Notes: generated by a model from the sequence alone, not told the origin. Counted from the stretch's first letter, positions 46,780 through 57,798 are shown. The stretch is DNA of 64,000 bases from Homarus americanus (GCF_018991925.1 NW_024737042.1:19840795-19904794), one strand, 5' to 3'. Numbers and translations: made by a program.

Positions 46780-47290
46780 TCACTACATATGACACCACCT
46801 ATCATCACTACATATAACATCATCCATCATCACAACATATAACACCATCCATCATCACTATAATATATCACCATCCATCATCACTGCATATAACACCACC
46901 CATCATCACTACATATAACAACATCCAGCATCATTACATATAAGACCATCCATCATAACTACATATAACACATCATCACTACCTACTACTACCACCATCA
47001 TCACTACCACCACCATCATTACCACTACTATCAACCAGTCTCTACCACCACCACTATCACCACAAACATGCTTCTATCACCGTCACCACCACCACTACAT
47101 ATAACACCATCCATCATCACTACATATAACACCATCCATCATTACTACATATAACACCACCCATCATCACCACAAATAATACCATCCATCATCACTACAT
47201 ATAACAACCATCCATCATCACTAAAACATAGCATCATCCATCTTCACTACATATAACATCATCCATCATCACTACATATAATACCATATC
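46780..47290 (+). repeat. ~25-bp satellite-like array (CATCATCACTACATATAACAC)
   Basis: Around twenty variable units of the form CATCATCACTACATATAACA plus CCATC, interrupted at 46980-47095 by (CCA)/(ACC)-rich sequence. Spacers are absent and units vary continuously, so this is a tandem repeat and not a CRISPR array. Confidence 0.9.
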
Positions 47291-47354
47291 CACTACAGAT
47301 CGGTAAACTATTTTCCGATTCTGCGGACACACAACACACAAACAGACAGATTCT

Positions 47355-47357
<3 letters not shown>

Positions 47358-47448
<91 letters not shown>
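47358..47448. repeat. (TA)n microsatellite left of Penelope-like element
   Basis: About forty-five TA units ending at TTTTCATGTAGATAAATG. Confidence 0.97.
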
Positions 47449-47450
<2 letters not shown>

Positions 47451-47488
47451 CATGTAGATAAATGAAAACGTGGATAAGATAAATCTTG

Positions 47489-47727
47489 ATAAAATCACAC
47501 GGGAAGAGGGAAACAAGCATAACGCTTTCGTCTTATTCAAGACATCTTCAGAGGCAACTGGATTACATGGACAGAGAGAGGCTTAAATATGGGTGACTCT
47601 TAAAAAATGAGGTCAGGTCATAATGATTTCATCCACTAATCCCCACACCAACACACACGTAGAGAGCTAAGAGAAGGGGTGATGACTAGTCAGGTCAGGT
47701 GAAAAATAAGGACCCACTAAATAACTA
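47489..47727 (-). repeat. Penelope-like element: 3' UTR arm, left
   Basis: About 240 bp that recur, inverted, at 48386-48638. Shared phrases include AAATCACACGGGAA, CAAGACATCTTCAGAGGCAA, GACAGAGAGAGGCTTAAATA, TCCACTAATCCCCACACCAA and GGACCCACTAAATAACT. On the minus strand it directly follows the stop codon of the GIY-YIG frame. Confidence 0.9.
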
Positions 47728-48385
47728 TCATCCATCTAGATTAAAGGTTTTCAAAGCACATTTTAACCTTAGCCACTGACAAATAAATTTATGTAACATA
47801 TTATCAATTTTGAACTGACCCTCACTAAGGTTTATTGATTTTAATTCCTTAATGAAACTAGCTTCAACCAGAAGTCTTTCTGTGACACAAGATGATTTAA
47901 ATACTTCTAAGCATTTTTCCCAGGCATTGGGATGATTATTATTCCTAACACGAACGAACAAGGCACTGCTTTCAGATGCTGTTTTGATATTGTACTTATG
48001 TTGTTTGATTCTGAGCTGCAGTGTTTTTCCTGTATGTCCTACATAATTACAATTACATTTGCTACATGGAATACAATAAACACTTCCATTTACATTCAAA
48101 CTTGGGCTATTTCTTATTAACATATTGGTAATGGTTGAGTCATACTTGAAAACAACATTAATATTTAGTAGCTTGAGGGACCGAACTAACGGGACAAATT
48201 CATTACGATAGGGCAGAGTCAAAATACTCTTAAGTGTAGGAATTTGCCTGGTTTGAGAGGAATGAAAGGGTTTTTTAGCCCTTTTAAAACAACGATCAAC
48301 AAACACAGAAGGGTACCCGAGTTTCTGTGCAATGGAACAAATGTGTTTCAATTCATCGTCATTAAATTCAGAGTCACAAATACGC

Positions 48386-48387
<2 letters not shown>
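47728..48387 (-). pseudogene. Penelope-like element C-terminus with GIY-YIG endonuclease
   Basis: The open frame (207 codons from the first Met at 48351, readable without a stop up to the arm junction near 48387) includes FVPLVRSLKLLNINVVFKYD. It then has the Penelope/Neptune-type endonuclease start NGSVYCIPCSKCNCNYVGHT GKTLQLRIKQHK, where the YCIPC...YVGHTGK part corresponds to the GIY-YIG strand pair and the Arg/His helix follows. A downstream glutamate lies in TERLLVEASFIK. The reverse transcriptase that normally precedes it is absent because of 5' truncation, so the piece cannot move by itself, but this domain is intact to its stop codon. Confidence 0.87.
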
Positions 48388-48796
<409 letters not shown>

Positions 48797-49402
48797 TGTT
48801 ACGAACCCCTCCACCCAGCACTACGAACCACGCCATCTATTGTCCTGATCTACCTACCCAGCACCACGAGCAACGCCATCTAGGGACGAGACACGAGTAT
48901 GACTTGTCTTAGTTAACACTCCGGGGTTTCCCTTCTCCATATCCTGGTTGTTGCGTCACTTCCTCCAAGTCTTCTTTGTGAGCTCCAATTCGAGGAGAGA
49001 GACTTGGCTCTGGGAAGTGACCACAGGATCATTCATCCTCTAAACCTACGCAGTGACTACCTTACCGTCTTCTACATAATACTCATTTTACCTGTCAGCC
49101 ATCTCAATTTCACTAAGTACTTAATTTTGTATTAACTCCTTAATGTCCAATTTTGCTTCCAGTATCATTGTTTTATGTTTATTAATATGTATATATCGTT
49201 AATGCTTAGGTTAAGTTGGTTAAGGGTAATTTATAAGCTGAATATTTTGTTAAGGATTTATGGTACTCTATTATACACAACGAAAACTCGCATCCTTTGT
49301 CTACCCTTTTATAGTCCGATTGTCTTTGTTTTTTTTTATTATTGTTACCTGTTGGGATCTGGGTAGACTGTTAACTATATTCTAAATCCCCAACTCGTAA
49401 CA
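48797..49402 (+). repeat. Gmr1-like element 1: 5' LTR
   Basis: 606 bp with ends TGTTACGAACC...CAACTCGTAACA (inverted TGTTACGA/TCGTAACA). It contains ACGCCATCTAGGGACGAGAC and GGTTAAGGGTAATTTATAAG, shared with the other three LTRs. The AATTTATAAG or TTTTATAGTC boxes may be promoter elements, which is an inference only. Confidence 0.9.
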
Positions 49403-49404
49403 AA

Positions 49405-49420
49405 TGGCGACCGTGACAGG
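49405..49420 (+). other. Primer-binding site, Gmr1-like element 1
   Basis: TGGCGACCGTGACAGG begins two bases after the LTR, as expected for a tRNA-primed reverse transcription start; the same bases follow the 5' LTR of element 2 (55270). The tRNA was not determined from the sequence. Confidence 0.75.
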
Positions 49421-49832
49421 ATACGACCTTAAGTACCATATTCCTTCCTCCCTTGTTACTCAGTGTTAATTATTCCTCCCAGTCACTTCTGTTCATAATT
49501 GCTTTACGGTAGTTTAAAGTTCCCTTCATATGTGTGTGCATATATTGGTATTACCGTATAGTAAGAGTGACAGACGTAGGATATTAGGTTCCAAGTGTCA
49601 TAAGGCTTACTTGTTATTACACGTGGCAGTCGTGTAGTAAGTCTTATCGAGTGTAGGGAAGAATCCGGATCTGTTTAATGCCGTACCCTCACTCCAGAGT
49701 AGGTTGTTCCATAGTCACTAGTTTACGGTGAAGTGGTATCTTGGGACGCCCCGCTCTACCAGGACCCCAATATTATAAAGCCTCAATTATTGTTCTTCTC
49801 ATTATCTCATTCAGGGTCAATCATACCATTTA

Positions 49833-50086
49833 TCAGGGTTGTTAATCCGGATCTTTATATTAATGCCGTAATACGCCCTTCCTCTTTCAAGTATATCAGG
49901 GTTGTTAATCCGGATCTTTATATTAATGCCGTAATACGCCCTTCCTCTTTAAAGTATCTCGGGGTTGTTAATCCGGATCTTTATATAAAATGCCGTAATA
50001 CGCCCTTCCTCTTTCAAGTATATCAGGGTTGTTTATCCGGATCTTTATATTAATGCCGTAATACACCCTTCCTCTTTCAAGTCTCT
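49833..50086 (+). repeat. 63-bp leader tandem repeat, four units
   Basis: Units of 63-64 bp: TCAGGGTTGTTAATCCGGAT, CTTTATATTAATGCCGTAAT, ACGCCCTTCCTCTTTCAAGT. The same leader repeat occurs twice in element 2. It lies between primer site and gag. Possible packaging or leader structure is speculation. Confidence 0.92.
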
Positions 50087-50273
50087 TATCCTTATCTAAG
50101 GATCTTCTCAGAAGAACAATAATCATAAGTGTAATTTCCCTAGGTATAACTTGGTTAGTTTCCGGGACTTTCTGGTTATCCACTGCCGTGATATTTTCTA
50201 GGGTAATCCACTTATCTTATTTTTTTGACCATTAATTAATTTATCTAGGTTTTCTTAATGGCCACCTCAGGAT

Positions 50274-51512
50274 TTGTTAAACTTGGTAGTCCTGGAGGAG
50301 TGGAAGAGCAAGATACCATTTCACATCTTGAAGCATGTGGAGGAGCGTGGAGAGGTTAATTTAGGGCGTGCTGCTGAGCTGGCTGATGCGTACGCTTTGT
50401 TGGTGGAGTCACTGGGCAGTAGAGAACGTGGTACTTCCCGACATGTTAGGTCCTCCTCTGATGATAACCTTGGGAACGTGAGTGGTAGGTCGAAAGGTCC
50501 CACACCTACTTTCCCCGATGCACCCAAGCTTACTTGTTCTTACTGTAAAAACCCAGGCCATACGATCCAGAATTGTAAACACCCAAAGTGTCGAATTGCT
50601 AAAAGTAGTTCCCTGGATCCCAAATCCAAACCAATAGCAAATACCAATGTGGAAAGGCCCCATCAGGATCTCTTCTCTTCATTCACCTATGAGGGAAAAA
50701 TTTCAATCATGGAGGGGTCTCGTTCTTTCCCTATTCGTATACTACGTGATACGGGCGCAGCACAATCTATCCTCCTGTTTAACGTCATTCCTGATATATC
50801 TACCGCATTTACTAATGAGTGTGTTCTAATTTCGGATCTCTCATCCCATTCTTCCTATCCTTTAGCTAAAGTGCACCTCCAATGTCCCTTGATTACTGGG
50901 GAAGTGCAAATAGCCATTAGGAAAGACCCAATGCCTGTGTGCGGCATTCATTTATTATTGGGTAATGACTTGGTAGGAGATCTAGTGGTTCCTAACATAA
51001 AGACAGTCGACTCTCCCTTACCTGTCAACTCCACCACTGACCTTAAAGAAACTATTCTTCATCTTTTCCCATCTTGTGCTGTCACCCGGTCACAGTGTGT
51101 GCGTAATGGGCCCACTTCATCTGAAACCACCTCCAATATCTTACTACCCACAGAAGATCTGTACAATAAGACCATTAGTAAGGCTGAGCTCATTACAGCC
51201 CAACAATCTGATCCATCTTTGTTCAAACAGGTGATGAAAGACCTCAGTGTGGACCATTGTACATCTTCGGCTTACCACCCACCGTCCCAAGGTTGCTTGG
51301 AACGGTTCCATCAAAACTTTCAAATCAATGCTGATAAACTATCTCCCCTCAACTATATAGTCCATACTCCTGATCGCCGAAAAGATTCACAACTTGTTCA
51401 CATTAATCTCATGAAACTTTACCATTCCAGGCAGTCAGAGGAAGACATCCCAGAGGCTATAAGCCTACCTGTATTGCATACGGTTTTGTTGTACTGGAGC
51501 CGAGACAGATGA
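50274..51512 (+). pseudogene. Gmr1-like element 1: gag-protease-integrase fragment
   Basis: A 412-codon open frame. Residues 20-50 (HVEERGEVNLGRAAELADAY) resemble the C-terminal helical gag domain. A zinc knuckle CSYCKNPGHTIQNC (C88-x2-C91-x4-H96-x4-C101) is perfect CCHC. Then comes the retropepsin core RILRDTGAAQSILL (DTG at 159-161). A linker with CAVTRSQ and ELITAQQSDPSLFKQV, the usual lead-in to the integrase zinc domain, jumps directly to TSSAYHPPSQGCLERFHQ, the integrase core segment with its final catalytic Glu, and NLMKLYH near the C-terminus. Most of the integrase zinc domain and core is therefore deleted in frame. The start at 50274 is the first Met; gag probably began earlier. Confidence 0.85.
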
Positions 51513-52250
51513 TGGACCCATTGGAGAATTTAGAATTTCACCTAAAGAAAACCCTGCTAACAGTCACATACTCAACAACTTTGATGAGTATTTTTCTGTT
51601 CTGAATCCATCTCAAGCAAAAGATCTCACTAAGTTATTATCAACATTTCCTAAAGTCACGTCAGACCTCCCAGGGTTTTGCAATATACTTAAACATGATA
51701 TTAAGCTAATCTCAGATGATGTACAACCCATTAGGCAATCAGCATATCGACTAAATCCACAAAAAAAGAGATTATGAAAAAGGAGGTAGATTTTTTGTTA
51801 AAACATAACTTAGCTGAGCCTAGTACCTCCCCTAGGCTTCACCTTGCCTTCTCATTCCAAAACCCGATGGCACTTTTCGTTTCTGTACCGATTATCGTAA
51901 AGTGAACCAGGTCACTGTCTCAGACTCCTACCCTTTACCTTTGATTGAAGATATAATAGACAGCATAGGCTGTGCCAAATTTATCAGTACGGTGGACTTA
52001 TTGGAAAAGGATATTATCGCGACCTACGGATAGGGCAAAAAAATAATCTTTGGCATTTATAACTCCATTTGGTCTTTTTCAATATTTGGTTATGGCGTTT
52101 GGCTTTTCTGGTGCAGTAATGCTCCGGCCACATTCCAGAGGGCCATCAACTTCCTAATTCAGACCTTAGGTGGGATGCCCGCCTTACCTGGATGACCTGG
52201 TGGTGGTGTCGGACAGCTGGGACGAACATCTGGGTGCGTTTGAGATACTG
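51513..52250 (+). pseudogene. Gmr1-like element 1: reverse transcriptase
   Basis: Broken by several frameshifts. Readable blocks in order: IGEFRISPKENPANSHILNN, HDIKLISDDVQPIRQSAYRL, KKEVDFLLKHNLAEPSTSP, FCTDYRKVNQVTVSDSYPLP, the first-aspartate strand FISTVDLL near 51985, and the active-site YLDDLVVVSD at about 52184-52215. The YLDD is intact although it lies in a frame different from the surrounding pieces. Position after the integrase piece is what suggests the Gmr1-type order. Confidence 0.82.
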
Positions 52251-53066
52251 TTTGGTACGACTGCAAGAGACTGGATTCACCATAAACCTGGCTAAATCTG
52301 CTTTTGGCCGGGCATCAGTGACTTGCCTGGGACATATCGTTGGGCATGGTATGGTGAGACCCAAGGACGCAAACGTTAGAGCCATCTTATCCTTCCCCAC
52401 TCCAAGGACGAGGAAGGAACTCGTGCGCTTCCTGGGGATGTGCGGCTACTACCGTCGGTTCTGCAGTAACTTCTCCAGCGTGGCCGGACCCCTCACAGAC
52501 CTTGCCAGTTCTGCGGTCCCTTACATCTGGAACCAGAAGTGCGACCAGTCTTTCCACCGCCTCAAAGCCTTCCTTGCCTCCAAGCCTGTAGTCCACCCCC
52601 CTGACTACACCTCGCCCTTCCATCTGCAAATCGACGCTAGTGGTGTCGGAGTGGGGGCTGTGCTCCTACAACCCGACCCAACCACTGATCTTCTTCACCC
52701 TGTGGCATATTACTCCGCCAAGTTGAAAAACCATCAGACCAACTACTCGACCATAGAGAAGGAGGCCTTGGCTCTGGTGTTGGCAATAAAGAAGTTTGAA
52801 TGTTACCTCCAGTCTTGCCCACAAACAACCCTAGTCTTCACCGACCATAACCCACTGACGTTCATCCAAACCAACAAGACCTCCAACCAGCGAATCCTCC
52901 GCTGGGCTCTCCTCACCCAGCCCTATAATCTACAAGTCCGGCACATAAAGGGGGTCGACAACCTGATTGCAGACTCCTTATCCCGAGCTCCAGGAAATGC
53001 AGCAGCTACTCTCCAGACGCACCTGTTGGGATCACCTCTCATGTATTCCGCCACGGAGGTCTTTGG
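52192..53066 (+). pseudogene. Gmr1-like element 1: RT thumb and RNase H
   Basis: From about 52250 the frame reads LQETGFTINLAKSAFGRASV, LGHIVGHGMVRPKD and LVRFLGMCGYYRRFCSNFSS, the RT thumb/connection. RNase H follows with LQIDASGVGVGAVLLQPDPT (first catalytic Asp), STIEKEALALVLAIKKFECY (Glu), LVFTDHNPLTFIQ (Asp) and NLIADSLSRAP (last Asp). All four RNase H acidic residues are present. The first ~20 residues of the open frame are a shifted reading of the YLDD region. No integrase follows; the frame runs into the polypurine tract GGAGGGGGGGT. Confidence 0.9.
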
Positions 53067-53672
53067 AGGGGGGGTAAGTATGAACCCTCTCACCTGGGCA
53101 ACATGAAATCACGTTAGCTTGTTGTTCCATTTCACTACCAAAGTACCACGAGCAACGTTATCTAGGGACGAGACACGAGTATGACTCTGTCTTAGTTAAC
53201 ACCGCTCTCCATATCCTGGTTGTTGCGTCACCTCCTCAAAGTCTTCTTTGTCAGCTCCAATTCGAGGAAAGAGCACTTGGCTCTGGGAAGTGACCACAGG
53301 ATCATCTATCCTCTAAACCTACGTGCAGTGACTACCTACCGTCTTCTACAATACTCGGCCTTACTCGTCAGCCATCTCAGTTCCTCACTTAAGTACTTAT
53401 ATTTTGTATTAATTCCCCCACGTCCACTTGCTTCAAGATTGTTTATGTTGTATTAATATGTATATACTGTTAATGTTTAGGTTAAGTTTGGTTAAGGGTA
53501 ATTTATAAGCTGAATATTTTGTTAAGGGATTTATGGTACTCTATTATATACAACGAAAACTCGCATCCTTTGTCTACCCTTTTATAGTCCGATTGTCTTT
53601 GTTTTTTTTTGTTGTTGTTACCTGTTGGGATCTGGGTAGACGTATAACTATATTCTAAATCCCAACTCGTAA

Positions 53673-53674
<2 letters not shown>
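53067..53674 (+). repeat. Gmr1-like element 1: 3' LTR
   Basis: Matches the 5' LTR from TACCACGAGCAACG onward and ends CCCAACTCGTAACA. The first ~75 bp (TAAGTATGAACCCTCTCACC...) differ from the TGTTACGAACC start of the other LTRs, so the left end was replaced or heavily changed. Confidence 0.82.

Positions 53675-53676
<2 letters not shown>

Positions 53677-53760
<84 letters not shown>
53677..53760. repeat. (TA)n microsatellite
   Basis: About forty TA units between Gmr1-like element 1 and the next LTR-like repeat. Confidence 0.97.
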
Positions 53761-53764
<4 letters not shown>

Positions 53765-54342
53765 ACTGCAAGCAGTAATGAGTATACAATATACAGAGTG
53801 TTGAGATGGTGATATTGAGACCTTTAGTAGGTTGGAGGTGTTGGGTGGTAAGGAGTTTATTTTATGATAAATACGCCTGACGAGGAGTCATTAGTTGGCT
53901 TTCGACATGTGATGCTATTTTGGTTGGTTAATTCCCAATTAACCAGGTTGGCTCAATATATTGGGCTTTAGTAACAAAAGCCAATTGAAGTTTCTTGTTT
54001 TATTAGAAAAGTATTATATTTATATAATTCCTGAGTGTAGATCAACCATAAGTTCCACTATTTATGAGTGTGATGAGAAGGGACAGCGTTTATGTATATA
54101 AACGTGAATCAACGTCCGTTCGATATTAGTTGGTGTGAGTGACTGCCTGAAGGCGTCGCCTTGGTGCGCGCTTACATAGATGCTGACATATGGACTTCTC
54201 CCTCTTGGGAAAGCTACCGTTCATGTGTTCAGTTCATGTCCTCACAGATAGTGGAAAATTACAGGGGAGGAATCTGAATATAAATCAGATGTAAATAACC
54301 CATTTATATAATACTTCTGTTGATGAGACAGGGGCCATTACA
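53761..54342. mobile_element. LTR-like repeat, orientation unresolved
   Basis: 582 bp starting TGTTACTGCAAGCAG and ending GGGGCCATTACA, i.e. with TG...CA ends. A TATA-like TGTATATAAACGTG lies at about 54092. The right end recurs at 57353-57392, just right of the assembly gap, and in a diverged form at 4765-4905. This suggests an LTR pair around 54343-57352, partly hidden by the gap and by Gmr1-like element 2. Neither a clear primer site nor a polypurine tract could be recognised, so the strand is left open. Confidence 0.5.
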
Positions 54343-54445
54343 TCACTCGGTCACCAACGGCCAAGCTCCGTGAGGCCTAAATAAGCTCACAGAGTACAGT
54401 ACATCCTATACAACCCTGACCATGTTATAAAAATAGGTGTAGATA

Positions 54446-54664
54446 CTAAGCTGGGGATTCAACGACTGTAGGGGTTTTATCTACTACAGGGGCCCTATAC
54501 TTTAGTGTCTTACTGGTTAAAATGTTATGCACAAGTTTCATTTTGGATGACACTGACTTATAATAACAAAACAGAAACATGATTGCCAAAATTAACATAA
54601 TAGTGGGAATTGTGAGACCAGGTTTAGCAAATTCCCCTGATAAATAAAATGGCAAATTATTTAT
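54446..54664 (-). pseudogene. Fragment of unassigned protein with one membrane segment
   Basis: Minus-strand reading NNLPFYLSGEFAKPGLTIPT followed by the hydrophobic segment IMLILAIMFLFCYYK and a basic/polar tail ending in a stop at 54446. One membrane-spanning segment close to a C-terminus, next to an LTR-like repeat, would fit an env-like protein, but no diagnostic env motif is visible. The frame is cut at 54665 by the LTR of Gmr1-like element 2 (the first residues of the longer open frame come from that LTR). On the other side, minus-strand 57212-57252 could be its continuation (HNEWETVKNP reading). Confidence 0.4.
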
Positions 54665-55267
54665 TGTTACGAACCCCTCCACCCAGCACTACGAACCACG
54701 CCATCTATTGTCTTGATCTATCCACCCAGCACCACGAGCAACGCCATCTAGGGACGAGATACGAGTATGACTCGTCTTAGTTAACACTCCGGGGTTTCCC
54801 TTCTCCATATCCTGGTTGTTGCGTCACTTCCTCCAAGTCTTCTTTGTGAGCTCCAATTCGAGGAGAGAGGACTTTGCTCTGGGAAGTGACCACAGGATCA
54901 TCTATCCTCTAAACCTACGGTGCAGTGACTACCTACCGTCTTCTACAATACTCAGCCTTACTCGTCAGCCATCTCAGCTCCTCACTTAAGTATTTGTATC
55001 TTGTATTGCCTTCCCCACGTCCACTTGCTTCAAAATTGTTTGTTGTATTAATAAGTATATACTGTTAATGTTTAGGTTAAGTTTGGTTAAGGGTAATTTA
55101 TAAGCTGAATATTTTGTTTAGGGATTTATGGTACTTTATTATACACAACGAAAACTCGCATCCTTTGTCTACCCTTTTATAGTCCGATTGTCTTTGTTTT
55201 TTTTTTTTGTTACCTGTTGGGATCTGGGTAGATGTATAACTATATTCTAAATCCCCAACTCATAACA
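54665..55267 (+). repeat. Gmr1-like element 2: 5' LTR
   Basis: 603 bp, TGTTACGAACC...CAACTCATAACA, very similar to 48797-49402. Followed two bases later by TGGCGACCGTGACAGG (55270-55285). Confidence 0.92.
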
Positions 55268-55700
55268 AATGGCGACCGTGACAGGACCCGACCTTAAGTA
55301 CCATATTCCTTCCTCCCTTGTAACTCCTTGTTAATTATTCCTCCCAGTCACTTCTGTTTATAATTGCTTTACGGTGGTTTAAAGTTTCCTTCATATGTGT
55401 GTGCATATATTGGTATTACCGTACAGTAAGCGTGACAGACGTAGGATATTAGGTTCCAAGTGTCATAAGGCTTACCTGTTATTACATCGCGGGCAGTCGT
55501 GTAGTAAGTCTTATCGAGTGTAGGGAAGAATCCGATCTTTTGTTTAATGCCGTACCTCACCACTCCAGAGTAGGCTGTCTACAGTCACTAGTTTACTTGA
55601 AGTGATATCTTGGGACGCCTGCCTACCAGGACCTCCTATAATTATAAAGCCTCAATTATTGTTCTTCTCATTATCCTATCCAGGTCAATCATACCATTTA

Positions 55701-55828
55701 TCAGGGTTGTTAATCCGGATCTTTATATTAATGCCGTAATACGCCCTTCCTCTTTAAAGTATCTCGGGGTTGTTAATCCGGATCTTTATATAAAATGCCG
55801 TAATACGCCCTTCCTCCTTCAAGTATCT
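55701..55828 (+). repeat. 63-bp leader tandem repeat, two units
   Basis: Same unit as at 49833-50086, but two copies instead of four; the second starts TCGGGG, like the third unit of element 1. Confidence 0.92.
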
Positions 55829-56002
55829 TATCCTTATCTAAGGATCTTCTCAGAAGAACAATAATCATAAGTGTAATTTCCCTAGGTATAACTTGGTTAG
55901 TTTTCGGGACTTTCTGGTTATCCATCGTCGTGATATTTTCAGGGTTATCCACTTGTCTTATCTTTTGGACCATTAGTTAATTTATCCTATTTTTTCTTAA
56001 CA

Positions 56003-56710
56003 ATGGCCACCCTGTTTTGATCTCCAGGATTTTATTGAAAATCCTCCTCCGTAGTTAAATTACGTGTTAATATCCTGAAGAAAGAATGGAAAGAAATAGC
56101 CAACTATTATAATATCCCATTTTCACAGCAACTGACTAAGGAAATGTTAAAAAATCATGTGATTGAAGTGCTGGTTCAACATGAAGTTTTAAAAGAATCC
56201 GCTGTTGACAGATTAACGCCTATGTCCAAGAAACTTCAACCACTATCCACCACCCCTCCTCACTCAGAAGTTGCTTCAGGTCTGGCTAGCCCTCAAGAAG
56301 AAACACAACGAATAGACGCCTTGGAACTAGAACGAGCTAGGTTCGAGTTCCAAATCAAAATGAAAGAACATCAGACCAACTACTGACCATAGAGGAAGGA
56401 GGTCTTGCTCTGTGTTAGTAATAAAGAAGTTTGAATGTTACCTCCAGTCTTGCCCACAAACAACCCTAGTCTTCACCGACCATAACCCACTCACGTTCAT
56501 CCAAACCAACAAGACCTCCAACCAGCGAATCCTCCGCTGGGCTCTCATCACCCAGCCCTATAATCTACAAGTCCGGCACATAAAGGGGGTCGATAACCTG
56601 ATTGCAGACTCCTTATCCCGAGCTCCAGTGGAAATGCAGCAGCTACTCTCCAGACGCACCAGTTGATCACCTCCTTCGCGCCAGCGCTATGGAGGTCTTT
56701 GGAGGGGGGG
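56003..56710 (+). pseudogene. Gmr1-like element 2: gag N-terminus fused to RNase H
   Basis: Gag-like sequence starts near ATGGCCACC at 56003, continues in a frame with KNHVIEVLVQHEVLKESAVD and ends LELERARFEFQIKMKEHQTN Y. The last residues coincide with the RNase H phrase NHQTNY of element 1, where the deletion joint lies. A stop and frameshift follow, then RNase H resumes with KKFECYLQSCPQTTLVFTDH and NLIADSLSRAP in the frame 56412-56666. The polypurine tract GGAGGGGGGG abuts the 3' LTR at 56711. N-terminal gag seen here is missing from the recognisable open frame of element 1, so the two copies complement each other for family reconstruction. Confidence 0.82.
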
Positions 56711-57211
56711 TGTTACGAACCCCTCCACCCAGCACTACGAAGCACGCCATCTAGTGTCCTGATCTACCTACCCACCACCACGAGCAACGCCATCTAGGGA
56801 CGAGACACGAGTATGACTCGTCTTAGTTACCACTCCGAGGTTTCCCTTCTCCATATCCTGGGTTGCGTCACCTCCTCAGTCTTCTTTGTCAGCTCCAATT
56901 CGAGGAGAGAGCACTTGGCTCTGGGAAGTGACCACAGGATCATCTATCCTCTAAACCTACGTGCAGTGACTACCTACCGTCTTCTACAATACTCAGCCTT
57001 ACTCGTCAGCCATCTCAGCTCCTCACTTAAGTACTTATATGTTGTATTAACTCCCCACGTCCACTTGCTTCAAGATTGTTTTATGTTAGATCCTCGCATC
57101 CTTTTGTCTACCCTTTTATAGTCCGATTGTCTTTTGTTTCTTTTTTTATTGTTGTTACCTGTTGGGATCTGCAGATTTTATAACTATATTCTAAATCCCC
57201 AACTCGTAACA
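56711..57211 (+). repeat. Gmr1-like element 2: 3' LTR
   Basis: 501 bp, TGTTACGAACC...CAACTCGTAACA. About 100 bp present in the other LTRs (the segment containing GGTTAAGGGTAATTTATAAG) are deleted near 57090. Confidence 0.92.
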
Positions 57212-57252
57212 TGGATTCTTGACAGTCTCCCACTCGTTGTGTGGCGATTCTC

Positions 57253-57352
57253 NNNNNNNNNNNNNNNNNNNNNNNNNNNNNNNNNNNNNNNNNNNNNNNN
57301 NNNNNNNNNNNNNNNNNNNNNNNNNNNNNNNNNNNNNNNNNNNNNNNNNNNN
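57253..57352. other. Assembly gap (100 N)
   Basis: Exactly 100 N bases, the conventional placeholder for a gap of unknown size. Sequence to its left (57212-57252) may continue the membrane-segment protein; sequence to its right (57353-57392) is the end of the LTR-like repeat. Confidence 1.
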
Positions 57353-57392
57353 CCCATTAATACTTCTGTTGATGAGACAGGGGCCATTACAA
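57353..57392. repeat. Right end of LTR-like repeat after gap
   Basis: Nearly identical to 54297-54342: ATACTTCTGTTGATGAGACA then GGGGCCATTACA. Confidence 0.8.
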
Positions 57393-57602
57393 TGCCAGAC
57401 AGGGCACCACTAGTCCGCCACTGTAGCTTTCCCCATCATCGAGCCAACACCTAACCTGTTTCTCCTGACACTTTCAACACATAAGTTTAACTTGTACTTA
57501 TTGTGTACACAGGTAGACTGTGTCCATTGCATCGTTTATCATTGTGACAACATAAAATATGGCAAATTAAGTACTCATTGTAAGTGTTAAGATTAGACTA
57601 AT
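57393..57602. other. Unassigned spacer
   Basis: No recognised feature between the LTR-like end and (TA)n. Confidence 0.4.

Positions 57603-57798
<196 letters not shown>

Larger units (their letters stand above)
48797..53674 (+). mobile_element. Gmr1-like Ty3/Gypsy element 1
   Basis: 4.9-kb LTR retrotransposon in (TA)n. The 5' LTR (48797-49402) is followed by a primer-site-like TGGCGACCGTGACAGG, a 63-bp tandem-repeat leader, gag, protease, part of integrase, RT and RNase H, then a G-rich polypurine tract and the 3' LTR (about 53067-53674). RNase H directly precedes the polypurine tract, and integrase pieces lie between protease and RT. That copia-like gene order within a Gypsy-type pol is the known feature of the Gmr1 group. 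Frame changes and an integrase deletion make it inactive. Confidence 0.82.
54665..57211 (+). mobile_element. Gmr1-like element 2, internally deleted
   Basis: Two LTRs (54665-55267 and 56711-57211) of the same family as element 1 enclose only 1.44 kb: primer site, two 63-bp leader units, an N-terminal gag piece, and then directly the end of RNase H and the polypurine tract. Protease, integrase and most of RT are missing. The joint lies at a sequence, CATCAGACCAACTACT, that occurs at the RNase H point in element 1. It is a non-autonomous deletion derivative. No matching target-site duplication was found. Confidence 0.88.

Noticed and set aside
46780..47290. CRISPR-like array of ~25-bp repeats
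   Set aside because: Units are contiguous and vary gradually without unique spacers, and the context is eukaryotic; it is a tandem satellite-like repeat.
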